From assembly GCA_020432165.1 (NCBI GenBank), contig JAGQGU010000058.1, positions 1-64,000 on the forward strand: 64,000 bases of DNA, read 5' to 3'. The notes beneath the pieces are model-generated. The model was not told the DNA's origin and did no database searches. It saw only the letters and a program-made list of their open reading frames with translations. The translations under genes and the position numbers were made by a program. The stretch is from Thermomicrobiales bacterium. Lineage in GTDB: Bacteria > Chloroflexota > Chloroflexia > Thermomicrobiales > UBA6265. Of the stretch, positions 1 to 9,002 are shown one piece after another (positions within the stretch are counted from its first letter, which is position 1; every line of letters starts with the position of its first letter).

Positions 1-320
1 CCCCTTGACACAAGACAGTTACTACGCTCAACTCTCCAACTTCTACTGATCTCTCGATGCTGTTGGCATGAGATGCGATACCATCAGCTATCCTCACTAG
101 TAATCCGACTCTCGTGACATCCAGACAAAAATCGGACAATGCCTGGACAGCGCAATACTATACGTTCGCTGATGAGATTGTCCGTTCATCAGCCACAATG
201 GCACAGAAGATTCGAACATCCCTCCTCTTCTGCGGTACTATGGAAGCCGATCAGACCGGGCATCGATGGCAGGAGAGAGCCGCGATCGCCCGGCAGAGAT
301 GCTTCCGGAGTTAGTCATCC
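1..320. other. Upstream region of lon, no gene recognised
   Basis: I see no convincing coding frame here; the short open frames lack a ribosome site or family resemblance. A TTGACA lies at 5-10 but has no matching -10 at normal spacing. A GGAG at 307-310 is the likely ribosome site for the GTG start of lon at 321. No CIRCE-type heat-shock operator was seen. Confidence 0.5.
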
Positions 321-2744
321 GTGCCCTATCGAGCCAGCGGTCCACGCGCGATTCACGAGGTGCCATTGCTGCCACTGCGCAACAATGTCATCTTTCCGCG
401 TACCGTACCAACCATCCAACTAGGGCGGCCGCGCAGCATCCACGCGGTCGAGGAAGCAACCATCACCGGCCACCTGATCGCGATTACCGCGCACAAGGAT
501 CAGTCGATCGAGGATCCACGCCCGGATCAACTCTTCGAATACGCCACCCTCGGCAGCATCATCAGTACGGAACGATTGCCGGGCGGAAATCTCCAGGTGG
601 TGCTGGAGGGTATCGGTCGTATCCGCCTCCTCGAGATCGAGAACAAGCGCCCCTTCTTTATGGCGAAAATCGAGGAGATACCGGAACCACCCTTCGATCG
701 CGATGAAGCCGAGAGTGCGATGCAGCACATTAAGGAGCTGCATCAGGAATACACCGCCTATGTGGATGTCCCGGACGAAGAAGCCGAGATCGTCCAGATC
801 GCCACGAATCCCGGCCACCTCGCCGATCTTCTGGCAACACAACTGATCAAGGAAATTCCGGAGCGGCAGCGCCTGCTGGAGATGGCCGATCCACTCCAGC
901 GACTACTCGAACTGGCAGCCGTCTTCACCAACGTGATCGAACGGGATCGCCGCAAGGATCGCATCAAGGAAAAGCTGAACCACGATTTCCTGGAAGCCCA
1001 GCGTAAGGCGGAAATCCAGAAAGAGATCGAGATTCTGCGTGGTGAACTTGATGGTGAGAATGCCAATGAGTTCGATTCGCTACGCGCGCAAATCCGCGAG
1101 CGCGGGATGCCTGCACACGCCACCGAGAAGCTCGAGAAGGAAGTGGTGCGCCTGGAGAAGATGCCAGGAGTCTCTGCCGAAAGCACCGTGGCGCGCACCT
1201 ACATCGATACGACGCTGAGTCTGCCATGGCACGAAACCACACAGGACAGAATCGACCTGGCCGATGCCGAGGCGAAGCTGGATCGCGATCATTTCGGTCT
1301 CGAGCAGGTCAAGGAACGCATCATCGAGTTTCTCGCCGTACGTAGTCTCACCATGCAAAACGGTGGCACAACCAGTAGCCAGATTCTCTGTCTGGTGGGA
1401 CCGCCAGGTGTCGGCAAAACGAGTCTCGGACGCAGCATCGCCGAGGCGATGGATCGCAAGTTCGTCCTCGTCAGCCTGGCTGGCGTGCGTGACGAAAGCG
1501 AAATCCGCGGACATCGGCGCACCTATGTTGGCGCGATGCCTGGACGCATCATCAACGCGATGAAGCAGGCTGAATCGATGAATCCGGTGATTCTGCTGGA
1601 CGAAATCGACAAGCTTAGCGGTGAGTTCCGCGGCGATCCCACGGCGGCGCTGCTGGAAGTTCTCGATCCGAACCAGAACAGCCACTATACCGATCACTAT
1701 CTGGATATGCCATACGATCTCAGTCAGGTGCTCTTTATCACCACGGCAAACTACATCCAACAGATTCCGCAGCCATTACGGGACCGCATGGAGATGATCC
1801 AGGTCTCCGGTTATACCGAAGACGAAAAGGTCGAGATTGGCCGTCGGCACCTGCTCCGCCGACAACTTGCCGCTAACGGTCTGGGGGATATCCAACTCCA
1901 GATGGGCGACGAAATCTGGCATGAGCTGGTCCGCGATTACACGCGTGAGGCCGGAGTTCGGGGGCTCGAGCGCGAGATCGCCAGCCTCAGCCGCAAGATC
2001 GCCACACAGATCGTGCGTGGCACGATCGAGCGCGATACACCCGTGAGACTCGACCATTACCGGCTGGAACAGATGCTGGGTCCTGCCAAATACCTGCGCG
2101 ATCAGGAGTTAGGGCATAGCGAGGTTGGTGTCGCCATCGGACTCGCAGCCAGCGAGATCGGTGGTGCGATCATTCAAGTGGAAGTTGTAGCTCTGCCGGG
2201 TCGTGGTGATCTCATCATCACTGGTCAGGCTGGCGATGTCATGCGCGAGAGCGCGCAGGCCGCGCTCAGCTATGCCCGAAGTCGTAGCGACGAGTTACGG
2301 ATCGATCGCGATTTCCAGACCAAGACCGATCTGCATATCCACCTACCGGAGGGTGCCACCCCCAAGGATGGCCCCAGTGCCGGCATCACGATGGCATCGG
2401 CGTTGATCTCTGCGTTAACCCAGCGACCGATCCGCAACGATACCGCCATGACTGGCGAAATCACGCTCCGTGGACGCGTGTTGCCGATTGGGGGACTGCG
2501 CGACAAGACGCTGGCCGCGCATCGCAGCGGGATTCGGCGCATCATCGCCCCGCACGATAACGAGCGCGACATGCGCGAGATTCCAGCAAATGTCCGCCAC
2601 GATGTCGAATTCATCTTCGTGAAGAATATGGATGAAGTGATTCAGGCCGCAATCATGCTGGATGTGGAGCAGGCAGATCAACTGCAGAACCGCACCGAGG
2701 AACAGCGACTGGTTCTGACCGCCTCACCGGATGTGATTGATTGA
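321..2744 (+). CDS. lon: ATP-dependent Lon protease (LonA type)
   Basis: Cytoplasmic AAA+ serine protease that degrades misfolded and regulatory proteins. The 807-residue chain has the usual LonA order: an N-terminal LON substrate domain (about 10-200), a helical linker, an AAA+ module with Walker [10 protein letters not shown] starting at residue 360 and Walker B VILLDEID, and a C-terminal protease domain. The catalytic dyad is visible: Ser686 in PKDGPSAG and Lys729 in RDKTLAAHR, 43 residues apart as in the E. coli enzyme. The start is GTG with GGAG about ten bases upstream. Length and motifs are complete, so an active enzyme is expected. It appears monocistronic, followed by an intergenic palindrome pair. 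Confidence 0.97.
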   Translation: MPYRASGPRAIHEVPLLPLRNNVIFPRTVPTIQLGRPRSIHAVEEATITGHLIAITAHKDQSIEDPRPDQLFEYATLGSIISTERLPGGNLQVVLEGIGRIRLLEIENKRPFFMAKIEEIPEPPFDRDEAESAMQHIKELHQEYTAYVDVPDEEAEIVQIATNPGHLADLLATQLIKEIPERQRLLEMADPLQRLLELAAVFTNVIERDRRKDRIKEKLNHDFLEAQRKAEIQKEIEILRGELDGENANEFDSLRAQIRERGMPAHATEKLEKEVVRLEKMPGVSAESTVARTYIDTTLSLPWHETTQDRIDLADAEAKLDRDHFGLEQVKERIIEFLAVRSLTMQNGGTTSSQILCLVGPPGVGKTSLGRSIAEAMDRKFVLVSLAGVRDESEIRGHRRTYVGAMPGRIINAMKQAESMNPVILLDEIDKLSGEFRGDPTAALLEVLDPNQNSHYTDHYLDMPYDLSQVLFITTANYIQQIPQPLRDRMEMIQVSGYTEDEKVEIGRRHLLRRQLAANGLGDIQLQMGDEIWHELVRDYTREAGVRGLEREIASLSRKIATQIVRGTIERDTPVRLDHYRLEQMLGPAKYLRDQELGHSEVGVAIGLAASEIGGAIIQVEVVALPGRGDLIITGQAGDVMRESAQAALSYARSRSDELRIDRDFQTKTDLHIHLPEGATPKDGPSAGITMASALISALTQRPIRNDTAMTGEITLRGRVLPIGGLRDKTLAAHRSGIRRIIAPHDNERDMREIPANVRHDVEFIFVKNMDEVIQAAIMLDVEQADQLQNRTEEQRLVLTASPDVID

Positions 2745-2757
2745 CGATTGCGTGATT

Positions 2758-2843
2758 ACGAGGCTGCGCCTCGTTGGCGACCATGAAGGTCGCCACTACC
2801 GTTCCCGGCTGTGACCTCGGTAGTGGTGACCCTTGTGGTCACC
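2758..2843. repeat. Divergent pair of GTAG-headed palindromes
   Basis: On the minus strand GTAG (2796-2799) heads two hairpins: TGGCGACC..GGTCGCCA (2775-2795) and ACGAGGC..GCCTCGT (2758-2774). On the plus strand GTAG (2820-2823) heads GGTGACC..GGTCACC (2825-2843). The layout resembles a BIME, a pair of opposed REP units. The right unit overlaps the longest possible reading frame of the next gene, which supports that gene's later start. Confidence 0.7.
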
Positions 2844-2864
2844 TGGGCAGGAATAGACCAATCC

Positions 2865-3668
2865 ATGACACCATACTCACATGACCTTATCGCTCAACTC
2901 TCGAAACTACCAGAGGTAGAAGCGATCGCTATCGGTGGTTCGCAAGCGAGCGGAAGAGCGACACCGGGGTCGGATGTCGATCTCTACGTGCTCACGGCCG
3001 ATGCGATTCCGACCAACGTCCGCCGGGGTATCGCCAACGAACTGGCAGACGACCCAGCAGAGATTGAGATCGCCAATCCCTATTGGGGAGACGAAGACGG
3101 TTATGCCATTGATGGCGTCTGGCACGATATCGTCTTCTTCGATTCGGGTTGGTTTCTCGATGAAATTGCGCGAGCGACGGTGCGTCACGAGGCCCGTGAA
3201 GGCTATAGCACCAGCTTCGTCTTCACGCTGGTGAACATGCAGCCAATCTTTGATCCCATGGCAATCGTGACCACGGCGAAAGCGATGTTGCCAGAGTACC
3301 CCGGCGCGTTGACCACGGCTATCATCGCCCGCAATTTCCCTGTGGCGTGCGGTATCCATGCAAGCTATCGCAATCAGATTGCCCGAGCCGTAGCGCTAAA
3401 CGACGCGGTAGCACTGAATCATCGCGTGGCTGCGTTCCTGGCGTGCGTGTTCGATATCGCCTTCGCGTCGCTGCGGATGTGGCATCCAGGTGAAAAACGG
3501 CAACTGCAGTATCTGGATGCACGCCGGGATGATCTGCCAGCCGGGTTTACGGGTGCGATCCGCCGGGTGGTTGATAGCTGCACAGCGCAGGGAATGGGCG
3601 ACATCATGGCTGCAGTGGATGATGTAGTGGCGGGATTGACGGAGATGGTGCAGACGAAGCCATCGTAG
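2865..3668 (+). CDS. Nucleotidyltransferase-fold protein, substrate unknown
   Basis: A minimal nucleotidyltransferase domain occupies the N-terminal half. The core motif GSQASGRATPGSDVDLYV has the GS-x(n)-SDxDL pattern of the polymerase-beta/KNTase fold, whose two acidic residues bind the metal-NTP. The rest is helical and unassigned; single-gene aminoglycoside transferases and DUF4037-like proteins are alternatives. I chose ATG 2865 (267 residues). A GTG at 2811 is in frame, but its added residues fall inside a repeat palindrome. The TAG stop is part of a GTAG that begins a downstream tandem repeat. Substrate and pathway cannot be read from the context. Confidence 0.75.
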   Translation: MTPYSHDLIAQLSKLPEVEAIAIGGSQASGRATPGSDVDLYVLTADAIPTNVRRGIANELADDPAEIEIANPYWGDEDGYAIDGVWHDIVFFDSGWFLDEIARATVRHEAREGYSTSFVFTLVNMQPIFDPMAIVTTAKAMLPEYPGALTTAIIARNFPVACGIHASYRNQIARAVALNDAVALNHRVAAFLACVFDIAFASLRMWHPGEKRQLQYLDARRDDLPAGFTGAIRRVVDSCTAQGMGDIMAAVDDVVAGLTEMVQTKPS

Positions 3669-3726
3669 CGCCGTTCCGCAGATGACAAAGTCACCGTAGC
3701 GCCACCCCGAACATGACGAAGTCATG
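3665..3726 (+). repeat. Two tandem 31-bp GTAGCGCC repeats
   Basis: Copies at 3665-3695 and 3696-3726 both begin GTAGCGCC and end in a small hairpin ATGAC(A/G)AAGTCA; about 23 of 31 positions match. The first copy supplies the TAG stop of the nucleotidyltransferase gene. They share the GTAG head with the other palindromes in this window. Confidence 0.6.
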
Positions 3727-3761
3727 GAGTGGGCGGCGAAGATGTGCGGTTGTTACATATT

Positions 3762-3805
3762 CCGCCGCTCACGCGGCGGCCACCGGGTATAAAACCCGGT
3801 GCTAC
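3762..3805 (-). repeat. GTAG-headed double palindrome
   Basis: Read on the minus strand, GTAG (3802-3805) heads an 8-bp stem CACCGGGT/ACCCGGTG with a 5-base loop (3781-3801), followed by a second stem CCGCCGC/GCGGCGG (3762-3779). The organisation matches other two-hairpin units in the window. Confidence 0.65.
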
Positions 3806-3856
3806 TGCCGGGGGATGCCTCGACAAGCCATGGCCGAAGGCGAGAAGCGGAGGGAT

Positions 3857-3912
3857 ATCGACGGTTACGCCGTCGATCGGGCAGATACCGGCTGCGCCGG
3901 ATCTGCCCCTAC
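3857..3912 (-). repeat. GTAGGGGC-type double palindrome
   Basis: On the minus strand GTAG (3909-3912) heads a hairpin with arms GGGCAGAT/ATCTGCCC, followed by a second hairpin ATCGACGG/CCGTCGAT (3857-3877). The second hairpin is nearly identical to the inner hairpin on the right side of the RAYT gene at 32740-32760, so this is the best-matching stand-alone copy of that unit. Confidence 0.75.
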
Positions 3913-3931
3913 GTGCAGGCCTGGGGCAGCG

Positions 3932-4735
3932 TTACACGTCTACGTGAGTAGCGGTAAGTTCGCGGCTGGTAAGGAGTGTGCTGACACGAGTAGCTTCATC
4001 AGCATCGCCGGTGGTGAACAGGGTGATGCTCCCCGCCTGACCGCGATCATGCAGCAGGCGTCCATTCTGCAGCAAACTCAGCGTGCGCCGGGCGATAGCG
4101 TTACCGCTATCAATCACGCGCACAGCGGGGCCGACATAGTCGGCAATGGCATCATGCAGGAAGGGATAGTGCGTGCATCCAAGCACAAGCACATCCACGT
4201 GATCCTCCAGCAGCGGGTCGAGGATTGGCCCGATGACAGCATTCACATCATCACCGCCCAACACGCCCGCCTCGACCAGCTCGACCATGCCATTGCCAGC
4301 AATCGTGTGCACCTGCACGCCATCGCTCCAGTGATCGATGAGCACGCGCAAGCGATCGCCGGTGACCGTGCGTGGTGTTGCCAATACCCCTACCCTGCCG
4401 GTCATGGTCATACCAACGGCCGGCTTTACGGCAGGCTCCAGGCCGACAAATGTCATCCCTGGATAAGCTGTTCGCAGTTCATCGATGGCGTGAGCACTGG
4501 CGGTATTACAGGCCACCACAACCAGCTTCACACCTCGCTCGACGAGAAATCCGGCGACAGCGATGCTCCGCGCCCGAATCTCCTCCGGCGGCCGCACGCC
4601 ATAGGGCACAAAGGCAGAATCGGCGATGTACTGCACATGCTCGGCAGGCATCATCGCCGCAATCTCACGCCAGACGCTGAGTCCGCCCAGTCCGCTATCG
4701 AAAATACCAATGGGAGCGTTGCGATCGGTGCTCAC
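3932..4735 (-). CDS. murI: Glutamate racemase
   Basis: Interconverts L- and D-glutamate in the cytoplasm to supply D-Glu for peptidoglycan. Family motifs are intact: GIFDSGLGGLSV at the N terminus, Cys76 in VACNTASAHA and Cys187 in LGCTHYPFL as the two-base catalytic pair. I chose GTG 4735 (267 residues): it overlaps the stop of the upstream gene as GTGA, and the protein then begins a few residues before GIFDSG, as usual for MurI. An ATG at 4789 would add 18 residues and overlap the upstream gene by 58 bases. It is probably co-transcribed with, and translationally coupled to, the 2H phosphoesterase gene. Confidence 0.93.
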   Translation of the reverse strand: MSTDRNAPIGIFDSGLGGLSVWREIAAMMPAEHVQYIADSAFVPYGVRPPEEIRARSIAVAGFLVERGVKLVVVACNTASAHAIDELRTAYPGMTFVGLEPAVKPAVGMTMTGRVGVLATPRTVTGDRLRVLIDHWSDGVQVHTIAGNGMVELVEAGVLGGDDVNAVIGPILDPLLEDHVDVLVLGCTHYPFLHDAIADYVGPAVRVIDSGNAIARRTLSLLQNGRLLHDRGQAGSITLFTTGDADEATRVSTLLTSRELTATHVDV

Positions 4736-5373
4736 GGCTGAGGCAATTTCCAACTCTTCAGGAGCTTCCACTCCAGACTTTCCCACCATTTACCGGACCA
4801 ATCGTTGCTATGGAAGACGTAGAGGTGGAAGTACTCGGCCGGAAATGTCTCTGGTCCAATCGGCCCGGCAGCAGTGACATACTCATAGACCTCGTCGAAC
4901 ATCTCGTCGGTGACATCCGCCATGCTCAATGTCAAGTGGGCGTGGAAGTTCTCCATGCTGCCTTCTACCGGGCAAAAGTCACAATCGGGATGAACCAGGG
5001 GCATAATCTGCTGCCAGGCCGATTCGTGCAACTTCTGCTGCGGCATGTTGACCGTGCCGTCGGCGTTGTGATGGACATCGATACCGATACCCTTACGCCA
5101 GCCAAAATTGGGACCGCCATTGTAGACGGTATAGGCGTGATGACCGATCACCGCGGCATCGAAGGCGGCGATAATCTCCGCTACCGTAGCATCCGAGCGG
5201 AAGAACCCTTTGATAGTGGCATGGGGCATAAAAACACCGCCACCGATGAGTCCAAACTGATGTTCGAGCAGGCGGTGAATACGTATCTGCGCCTCGCTCA
5301 TCTCGCGCGATGGTCGCAGATACCAACCAAAGCGGATTTCCGGATTGGCTTCGATAGAGGTGAAATCGTACAT
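4732..5373 (-). CDS. 2H phosphoesterase / 2'-5' RNA ligase-like protein
   Basis: The 213-residue protein carries two HxT motifs, PHATIKGFF near residue 50 and HAHLTLSMAD near residue 150. These are the paired catalytic motifs of the 2H phosphoesterase superfamily, which acts on cyclic phosphates or 2'-5' linkages. No signal peptide or membrane segment is visible, so it is probably cytoplasmic. The gene ends in a GTGA overlap with murI, but no functional link to cell-wall synthesis is obvious. The physiological substrate cannot be inferred; members are poorly characterised in bacteria. Confidence 0.75.
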   Translation of the reverse strand: MYDFTSIEANPEIRFGWYLRPSREMSEAQIRIHRLLEHQFGLIGGGVFMPHATIKGFFRSDATVAEIIAAFDAAVIGHHAYTVYNGGPNFGWRKGIGIDVHHNADGTVNMPQQKLHESAWQQIMPLVHPDCDFCPVEGSMENFHAHLTLSMADVTDEMFDEVYEYVTAAGPIGPETFPAEYFHLYVFHSNDWSGKWWESLEWKLLKSWKLPQP

Positions 5374-5457
5374 CGGGTGCCCTGATGAATGCGGCGATGG
5401 CGACGCGCTGTCGCCTGTAGCGGATTTTACCGCAGGTTGGGGTTGCGCAGATCATCG

Positions 5458-5481
5458 GTAGTGGTGAGCCTTGTGCTCACC
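5458..5481 (+). repeat. GTAG-headed palindrome
   Basis: GTAG (5458-5461) followed by GGTGAGC/GCTCACC with a 5-base loop. A similar unit lies at 2820-2843, and a degenerate one starts at 8594 shortly before the second 250-bp element. Confidence 0.6.
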
Positions 5482-5501
5482 GCGCACTCCGGGGTTGATC
5501 C

Positions 5502-5746
5502 CATCTGCACCGAGAAAATACTCTGTAGAAAGGTCTTGCTGCGAAAGGTAGACCCGGGCCTCGTAGCAGCGGAGCTGCGCGAGTTGCCCGGGTTCCGGTA
5601 CTCACGGGCGCCAACTCCGCCACCTGTTCCAGGATTGAGCAATCGATAGCCACATGAACCCGGGCGACTCGCAGGCGCAAGCGCCTTGCGAGGCCCGAGT
5701 CTACCTTTCCGAAGCACCATCATTGTCGATTTTCTCGGAACGGATG
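5502..5746. mobile_element. MITE-like 245-bp element, copy 1
   Basis: The element is bounded by terminal inverted repeats: CATCTGCACCGAGAAAAT at 5502-5519 and the reverse complement of CATCCGTTCCGAGAAAAT at 5729-5746. Inside are two opposed GTAG arms. The left one is GTAGACCCGGGCCTCG from 5548; the right one ends in CTAC at 5701-5704. The centre contains CCACCTGTTCCAGGATTG. It has no transposase of its own. Related copies lie at 8614-8863 and 39184-39434. I infer a non-autonomous mobile element; a structured RNA is the alternative. Confidence 0.7.
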
Positions 5747-5750
5747 GGTT

Positions 5751-5765
5751 GCCCCTCGGGGCTAC
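5751..5765 (-). repeat. Short GTAG-headed palindrome
   Basis: On the minus strand GTAG is followed by CCCCGAGGGGC. It lies five bases outside the right terminal repeat of the first 250-bp element and just downstream of the P-type ATPase gene. Confidence 0.5.
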
Positions 5766-5790
5766 GTCCAGATATCTCAGCTACGCCTCA

Positions 5791-8493
5791 CTATGCGTCG
5801 GAACTACGCCGCCGGTACCACTTCTCCGCTTCGATGAATGCTGGCACGATCAGTGCCCACGCAATACAGGCCAGCCACTGATTACCCGTCAGCGAAACCG
5901 TGGATAGAGCGCGCTGCAGCAACGATGTCTCCACCGCCAACACCGTAATCAGGACGCCCGCGCCAATAATCTTGGCCGCATTCAGAATTGGCTCCGCAAA
6001 CCCCGAAAGCGGATCGCGCCGCATCGCCAGTCCACCAAGCAATGAAGCGAGCGACATCACCACAAATGCCATCGTCACGGGAACCGAGGGTTCATCCGAC
6101 GACATCTCACCAGGAGCCAGCAGCAAGGCACCGAGCGTCACCGCAAAGATCACCGTGCCATACATCGCCCACTGCCGAATCGCGAACGGACTCGCAAGTG
6201 GCTGGCGCGGATCGCGCGGCGGCTGCTCCATCAGATCGGCCGCGGGAGGATCACTCAAGATAACAAGGACCGGCAAGAATACGATGAAGAAGTTCTGGAA
6301 CAATGCCATCAACGGTGTCAACGGCACACCATCGTTGATATCGAAAATACTTGCCACCAGGAAGAGTAGTACCAGCGCCAGCAACCCGGACATCTGATAC
6401 CTGACGTAGGCAACAATCTTGGCGTAAATGCTGCGTCCCAGGCGAATGGCCGTGACCAGTGTGCCGAAGTTGTCATCGGTCAGAATCATCTTGCCGGCCT
6501 GCTTGGTGACCTCGCTGCCGGATCCCATCGCGACACCGATATCCGCCTGTTTCAAGGCGGCGGCATCGTTGACGGCATCACCAGTCATAGCCACAATCTC
6601 GCCCATTTCCTGCATTGCGCGCGCGAGGCGCAGCTTATCCTGTGGCGTTACCCGACCAAAAACGTGAAGGTCAGGCAGTTGGCGTTTGAGCTCGTCGTCC
6701 GAGAGCGCTTGCAGCTCGCTGCCGCTCATCGCGCCTGCACCGAGCCCAAGCTCCTTACCAATCGCGGCGGCAGTTACCGCGTGATCGCCCGTAATCATCC
6801 GCACATCGATACCGGCGCGATGCGCCACCGCCACAGCGTCGATCGCCTCGGGTCGCAACGGATCGATGATACCGACCATGCCAGTGAAGACCAGGTCACT
6901 CACAAACGACATCGGATCGGCGATCACCGCATCGGCGGAATCCGAGATGAGACGGTAGGCAAACGCAAGCACGCGTGACCCTTGCCGGGACATCTCGTCC
7001 GCGTATGCATCAATGCCTGCGCGGGCGTCCTCAATCGGAATTGGTTCCCACAATGAGGAAGCAGCCCTGGTGCAGCGTTGCAGCAGCACATCCGGAGCGC
7101 CCTTAACCAGCTCAACCAGTCGTGGTTCGCCCGCAATCGTGATGGTGTGGAACGTGGCCATGAACTTGTAGGCGGAATCGAACGGCACTTCTGCCACACG
7201 CGGATAGACGCGGCGGGTTTCCTCCGCATCGATACCAACCTTGGCCGCGAGCACCACCAACGCAGCCTCGGTAGGATCGCCCACAACATCGCCACTATCC
7301 GAGACCGTTGCATCCGAATCCAGACAAAGTCCCAGAGCCAACATCGTGAAATCCGGCACTGGCTCGCCAGCCGCTTGCAGAATGGCACCCTGTTTATCGT
7401 ATCCCTCACCCTGAACCTGATAGCGTCGACCCAGATAGAAGAGCGAACGCACGGTCATCGCATTGAGCGTCAGTGTGCCAGTCTTGTCGGAGTTGATGGC
7501 ACTCGTTGCACCGAGCGTCTCCACATCTGCCAGGTTCTTGATAACGGCTTTGGCATCGGCAAGCTGTTTGGCACCGTGCGCGAGAATTGCCTGCACAAAG
7601 GTCGGCATACCGGTCGGGATGGCAGAGATCGCCATCGTGATACCAAGGAGCAGCACAGCGCTGAACTCGCGACCACGGATCAGACCGATGACGACGATGA
7701 TGGCGACGGCCAGCCAGGCAATGATTCCGAGCACCTTGGTCAGCTGCCCCAACTCCTGTTGCAGAGGCGAGGGTGTGGGCTTTACGGCAGAGAGCATCGA
7801 GGCGATCTTGCCCATCTCGGCATTCATACCCGTGCCAGTTACCACCAGCGTGGCGGTGCCACGGCTAACGGTCGTGTTCTGGTAGACCATGTTGGTACGA
7901 TCACCCAATTGCACATCGGCATCGGTTAGCGCGGCGGCATCCTTGGCGATCGGGGCGCTTTCGCCGGTAAGAGCAGCCTCCATCGTCTCGAGGGTGGCGG
8001 AGCGTACCAGACGGCCATCGGCCGGAATGAGATCGCCAGCCTCTACCTGCACGATATCTCCAGGAACGAGATCGACGGCCGGTATCTGCTCCAGTGTGCC
8101 GTCCCGAACGACCCGCGCCAGAGGAATCTGAAGTTTGGCGAGGGCATTCACGCTCGCACGCGCCTTCATCTCCTGACGCGTGGCCAGGGTGACATTGAGG
8201 ATCACCAGCAGGCCGACCATGATACCGACTGGTTCTTGTCCAATGAAGAGACTGATCACGGATACAGCAATGAGCATCAGGTTCATTGCATCACGCAGCT
8301 GCATACCAATGATCATGATCGGCGAAACCGGTGGTTCCGCCACGATCTCATTGGGACCATACTGCTGCTGCCGTTGCTTGACGGTCGCATCCGAGAGGCC
8401 AGTTTGATCGTTGCTACCGAGCTCTGCCAAGGTTTCGGACACGGACAACATATGCCAAATTCTCGGCGGATCAGATTGATTTTCCGCAGTCAT
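5791..8493 (-). CDS. P2-like cation-transporting P-type ATPase
   Basis: Membrane ATPase that moves a cation using an aspartyl-phosphate intermediate. The order is an N-terminal cytoplasmic cation-ATPase domain, actuator domain with TGES, phosphorylation motif DKTGT (Asp336), hinge GDAVND, and a C-terminal six-helix domain, about 900 residues in all. Two positions depart from Ca2+ pumps. The M4 motif reads PTGMP instead of PEGLP, and the phosphorylation loop reads NSDKTGT instead of CSDKTGT. Ion specificity is therefore open. I chose ATG 8493 because GGGGGAG precedes it; ATG 8523 is in frame but has no ribosome site. The gene sits between two MITE-like elements. Confidence 0.88.
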   Translation of the reverse strand: MTAENQSDPPRIWHMLSVSETLAELGSNDQTGLSDATVKQRQQQYGPNEIVAEPPVSPIMIIGMQLRDAMNLMLIAVSVISLFIGQEPVGIMVGLLVILNVTLATRQEMKARASVNALAKLQIPLARVVRDGTLEQIPAVDLVPGDIVQVEAGDLIPADGRLVRSATLETMEAALTGESAPIAKDAAALTDADVQLGDRTNMVYQNTTVSRGTATLVVTGTGMNAEMGKIASMLSAVKPTPSPLQQELGQLTKVLGIIAWLAVAIIVVIGLIRGREFSAVLLLGITMAISAIPTGMPTFVQAILAHGAKQLADAKAVIKNLADVETLGATSAINSDKTGTLTLNAMTVRSLFYLGRRYQVQGEGYDKQGAILQAAGEPVPDFTMLALGLCLDSDATVSDSGDVVGDPTEAALVVLAAKVGIDAEETRRVYPRVAEVPFDSAYKFMATFHTITIAGEPRLVELVKGAPDVLLQRCTRAASSLWEPIPIEDARAGIDAYADEMSRQGSRVLAFAYRLISDSADAVIADPMSFVSDLVFTGMVGIIDPLRPEAIDAVAVAHRAGIDVRMITGDHAVTAAAIGKELGLGAGAMSGSELQALSDDELKRQLPDLHVFGRVTPQDKLRLARAMQEMGEIVAMTGDAVNDAAALKQADIGVAMGSGSEVTKQAGKMILTDDNFGTLVTAIRLGRSIYAKIVAYVRYQMSGLLALVLLFLVASIFDINDGVPLTPLMALFQNFFIVFLPVLVILSDPPAADLMEQPPRDPRQPLASPFAIRQWAMYGTVIFAVTLGALLLAPGEMSSDEPSVPVTMAFVVMSLASLLGGLAMRRDPLSGFAEPILNAAKIIGAGVLITVLAVETSLLQRALSTVSLTGNQWLACIAWALIVPAFIEAEKWYRRRSSDA

Positions 8494-8613
8494 ATTCTCC
8501 CCCAGGGTTGATCCCCAATCCATGTGGTGATTTTACTGCAGAACCAAGGGGGATCTATGACTCGCGGTGCTTCGGAATGACGGTGGATCATCGGTAGTGG
8601 CGCACCTCGTGTG

Positions 8614-8863
8614 CATTCGTTCCGAGAAAATACTCGTCAACGAGATCTCGAGCCTAGAGGTAGACCCGCTCCTCGCCAGCGACGGGACGTCGCGGCGAGT
8701 CGGGCGGGTTCAAGTAGCTGTCCTGCATGGAATTCTGGAACGGGTGGCGGAATTGACGCCCATCGAGTACTGGAACCCGGGCAACTCGCGCAGCTTCGCT
8801 TGCGCGAGGCCCGAGTCTACCCCCGTCGCTGCAGCATCGCTTTCCATTTTCTCTGTACAGATG
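8614..8863. mobile_element. MITE-like 250-bp element, copy 2 (centre inverted)
   Basis: Terminal inverted repeats are CATTCGTTCCGAGAAAAT (8614-8631) and the reverse complement of CATCTGTACAGAGAAAAT (8846-8863). Opposed GTAG arms start at 8660 and end at 8820. The central block reads CTGGAACGGGTGGCGGAATT on the plus strand. In copies 1 and 3 the matching block lies on the minus strand, so the centre is inverted relative to the fixed window orientation. The element fills most of the 500-base gap between the ATPase and ABC genes. The rest of that gap (8864-8982) holds only short GC-rich palindromes such as CGGCGG/CCGCCG. Confidence 0.7.
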
Positions 8864-8982
8864 ACCTCGTGTGCGCCCATCGGCGGCTCCCGCCGTCGGT
8901 ACCTCAGGGGCCATGCTACTTGACGGCGGGAGTACCACCGCCGAGGTTCTTCGGTTGCGATTTCATCGCTCCCTCAGAATGA

Positions 8983-9002
8983 CGTAGACGCGCGCGTCTA
9001 CG
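8983..9002. repeat. Perfect 20-bp palindrome at ABC gene stop
   Basis: CGTAGACGCGCGCGTCTACG is perfectly self-complementary and has GTAG at both ends. It contains the TAG stop codon of the overlapping minus-strand ABC ATPase gene. It may act as a terminator stem or be a minimal unit of the GTAG palindrome family. Confidence 0.7.

Noticed and set aside
5-33. TTGACA near the window start as a promoter for lon
   Set aside because: No acceptable -10 at 16-18 bases and about 290 bases of unexplained leader.
2865-3668. Nucleotidyltransferase as the toxin of a MNT/HEPN pair
   Set aside because: The protein is larger than MNT antitoxins, and no HEPN-type gene adjoins it.
2758-3912. CRISPR-like array among repeats after lon and the nucleotidyltransferase gene
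   Set aside because: Repeats are palindromes of varied sequence with irregular spacing, and no cas genes are near; REP-like units explain them better.
3713-4741. Plus-strand frame of 342 codons opposite murI
   Set aside because: Antisense to a complete glutamate racemase and starting inside repeat DNA.
5427-5881. Short open frames within the first 250-bp element
   Set aside because: They run through inverted repeats and lack ribosome sites. The conserved core peptide is kept as a low-rank finding, not as a gene.
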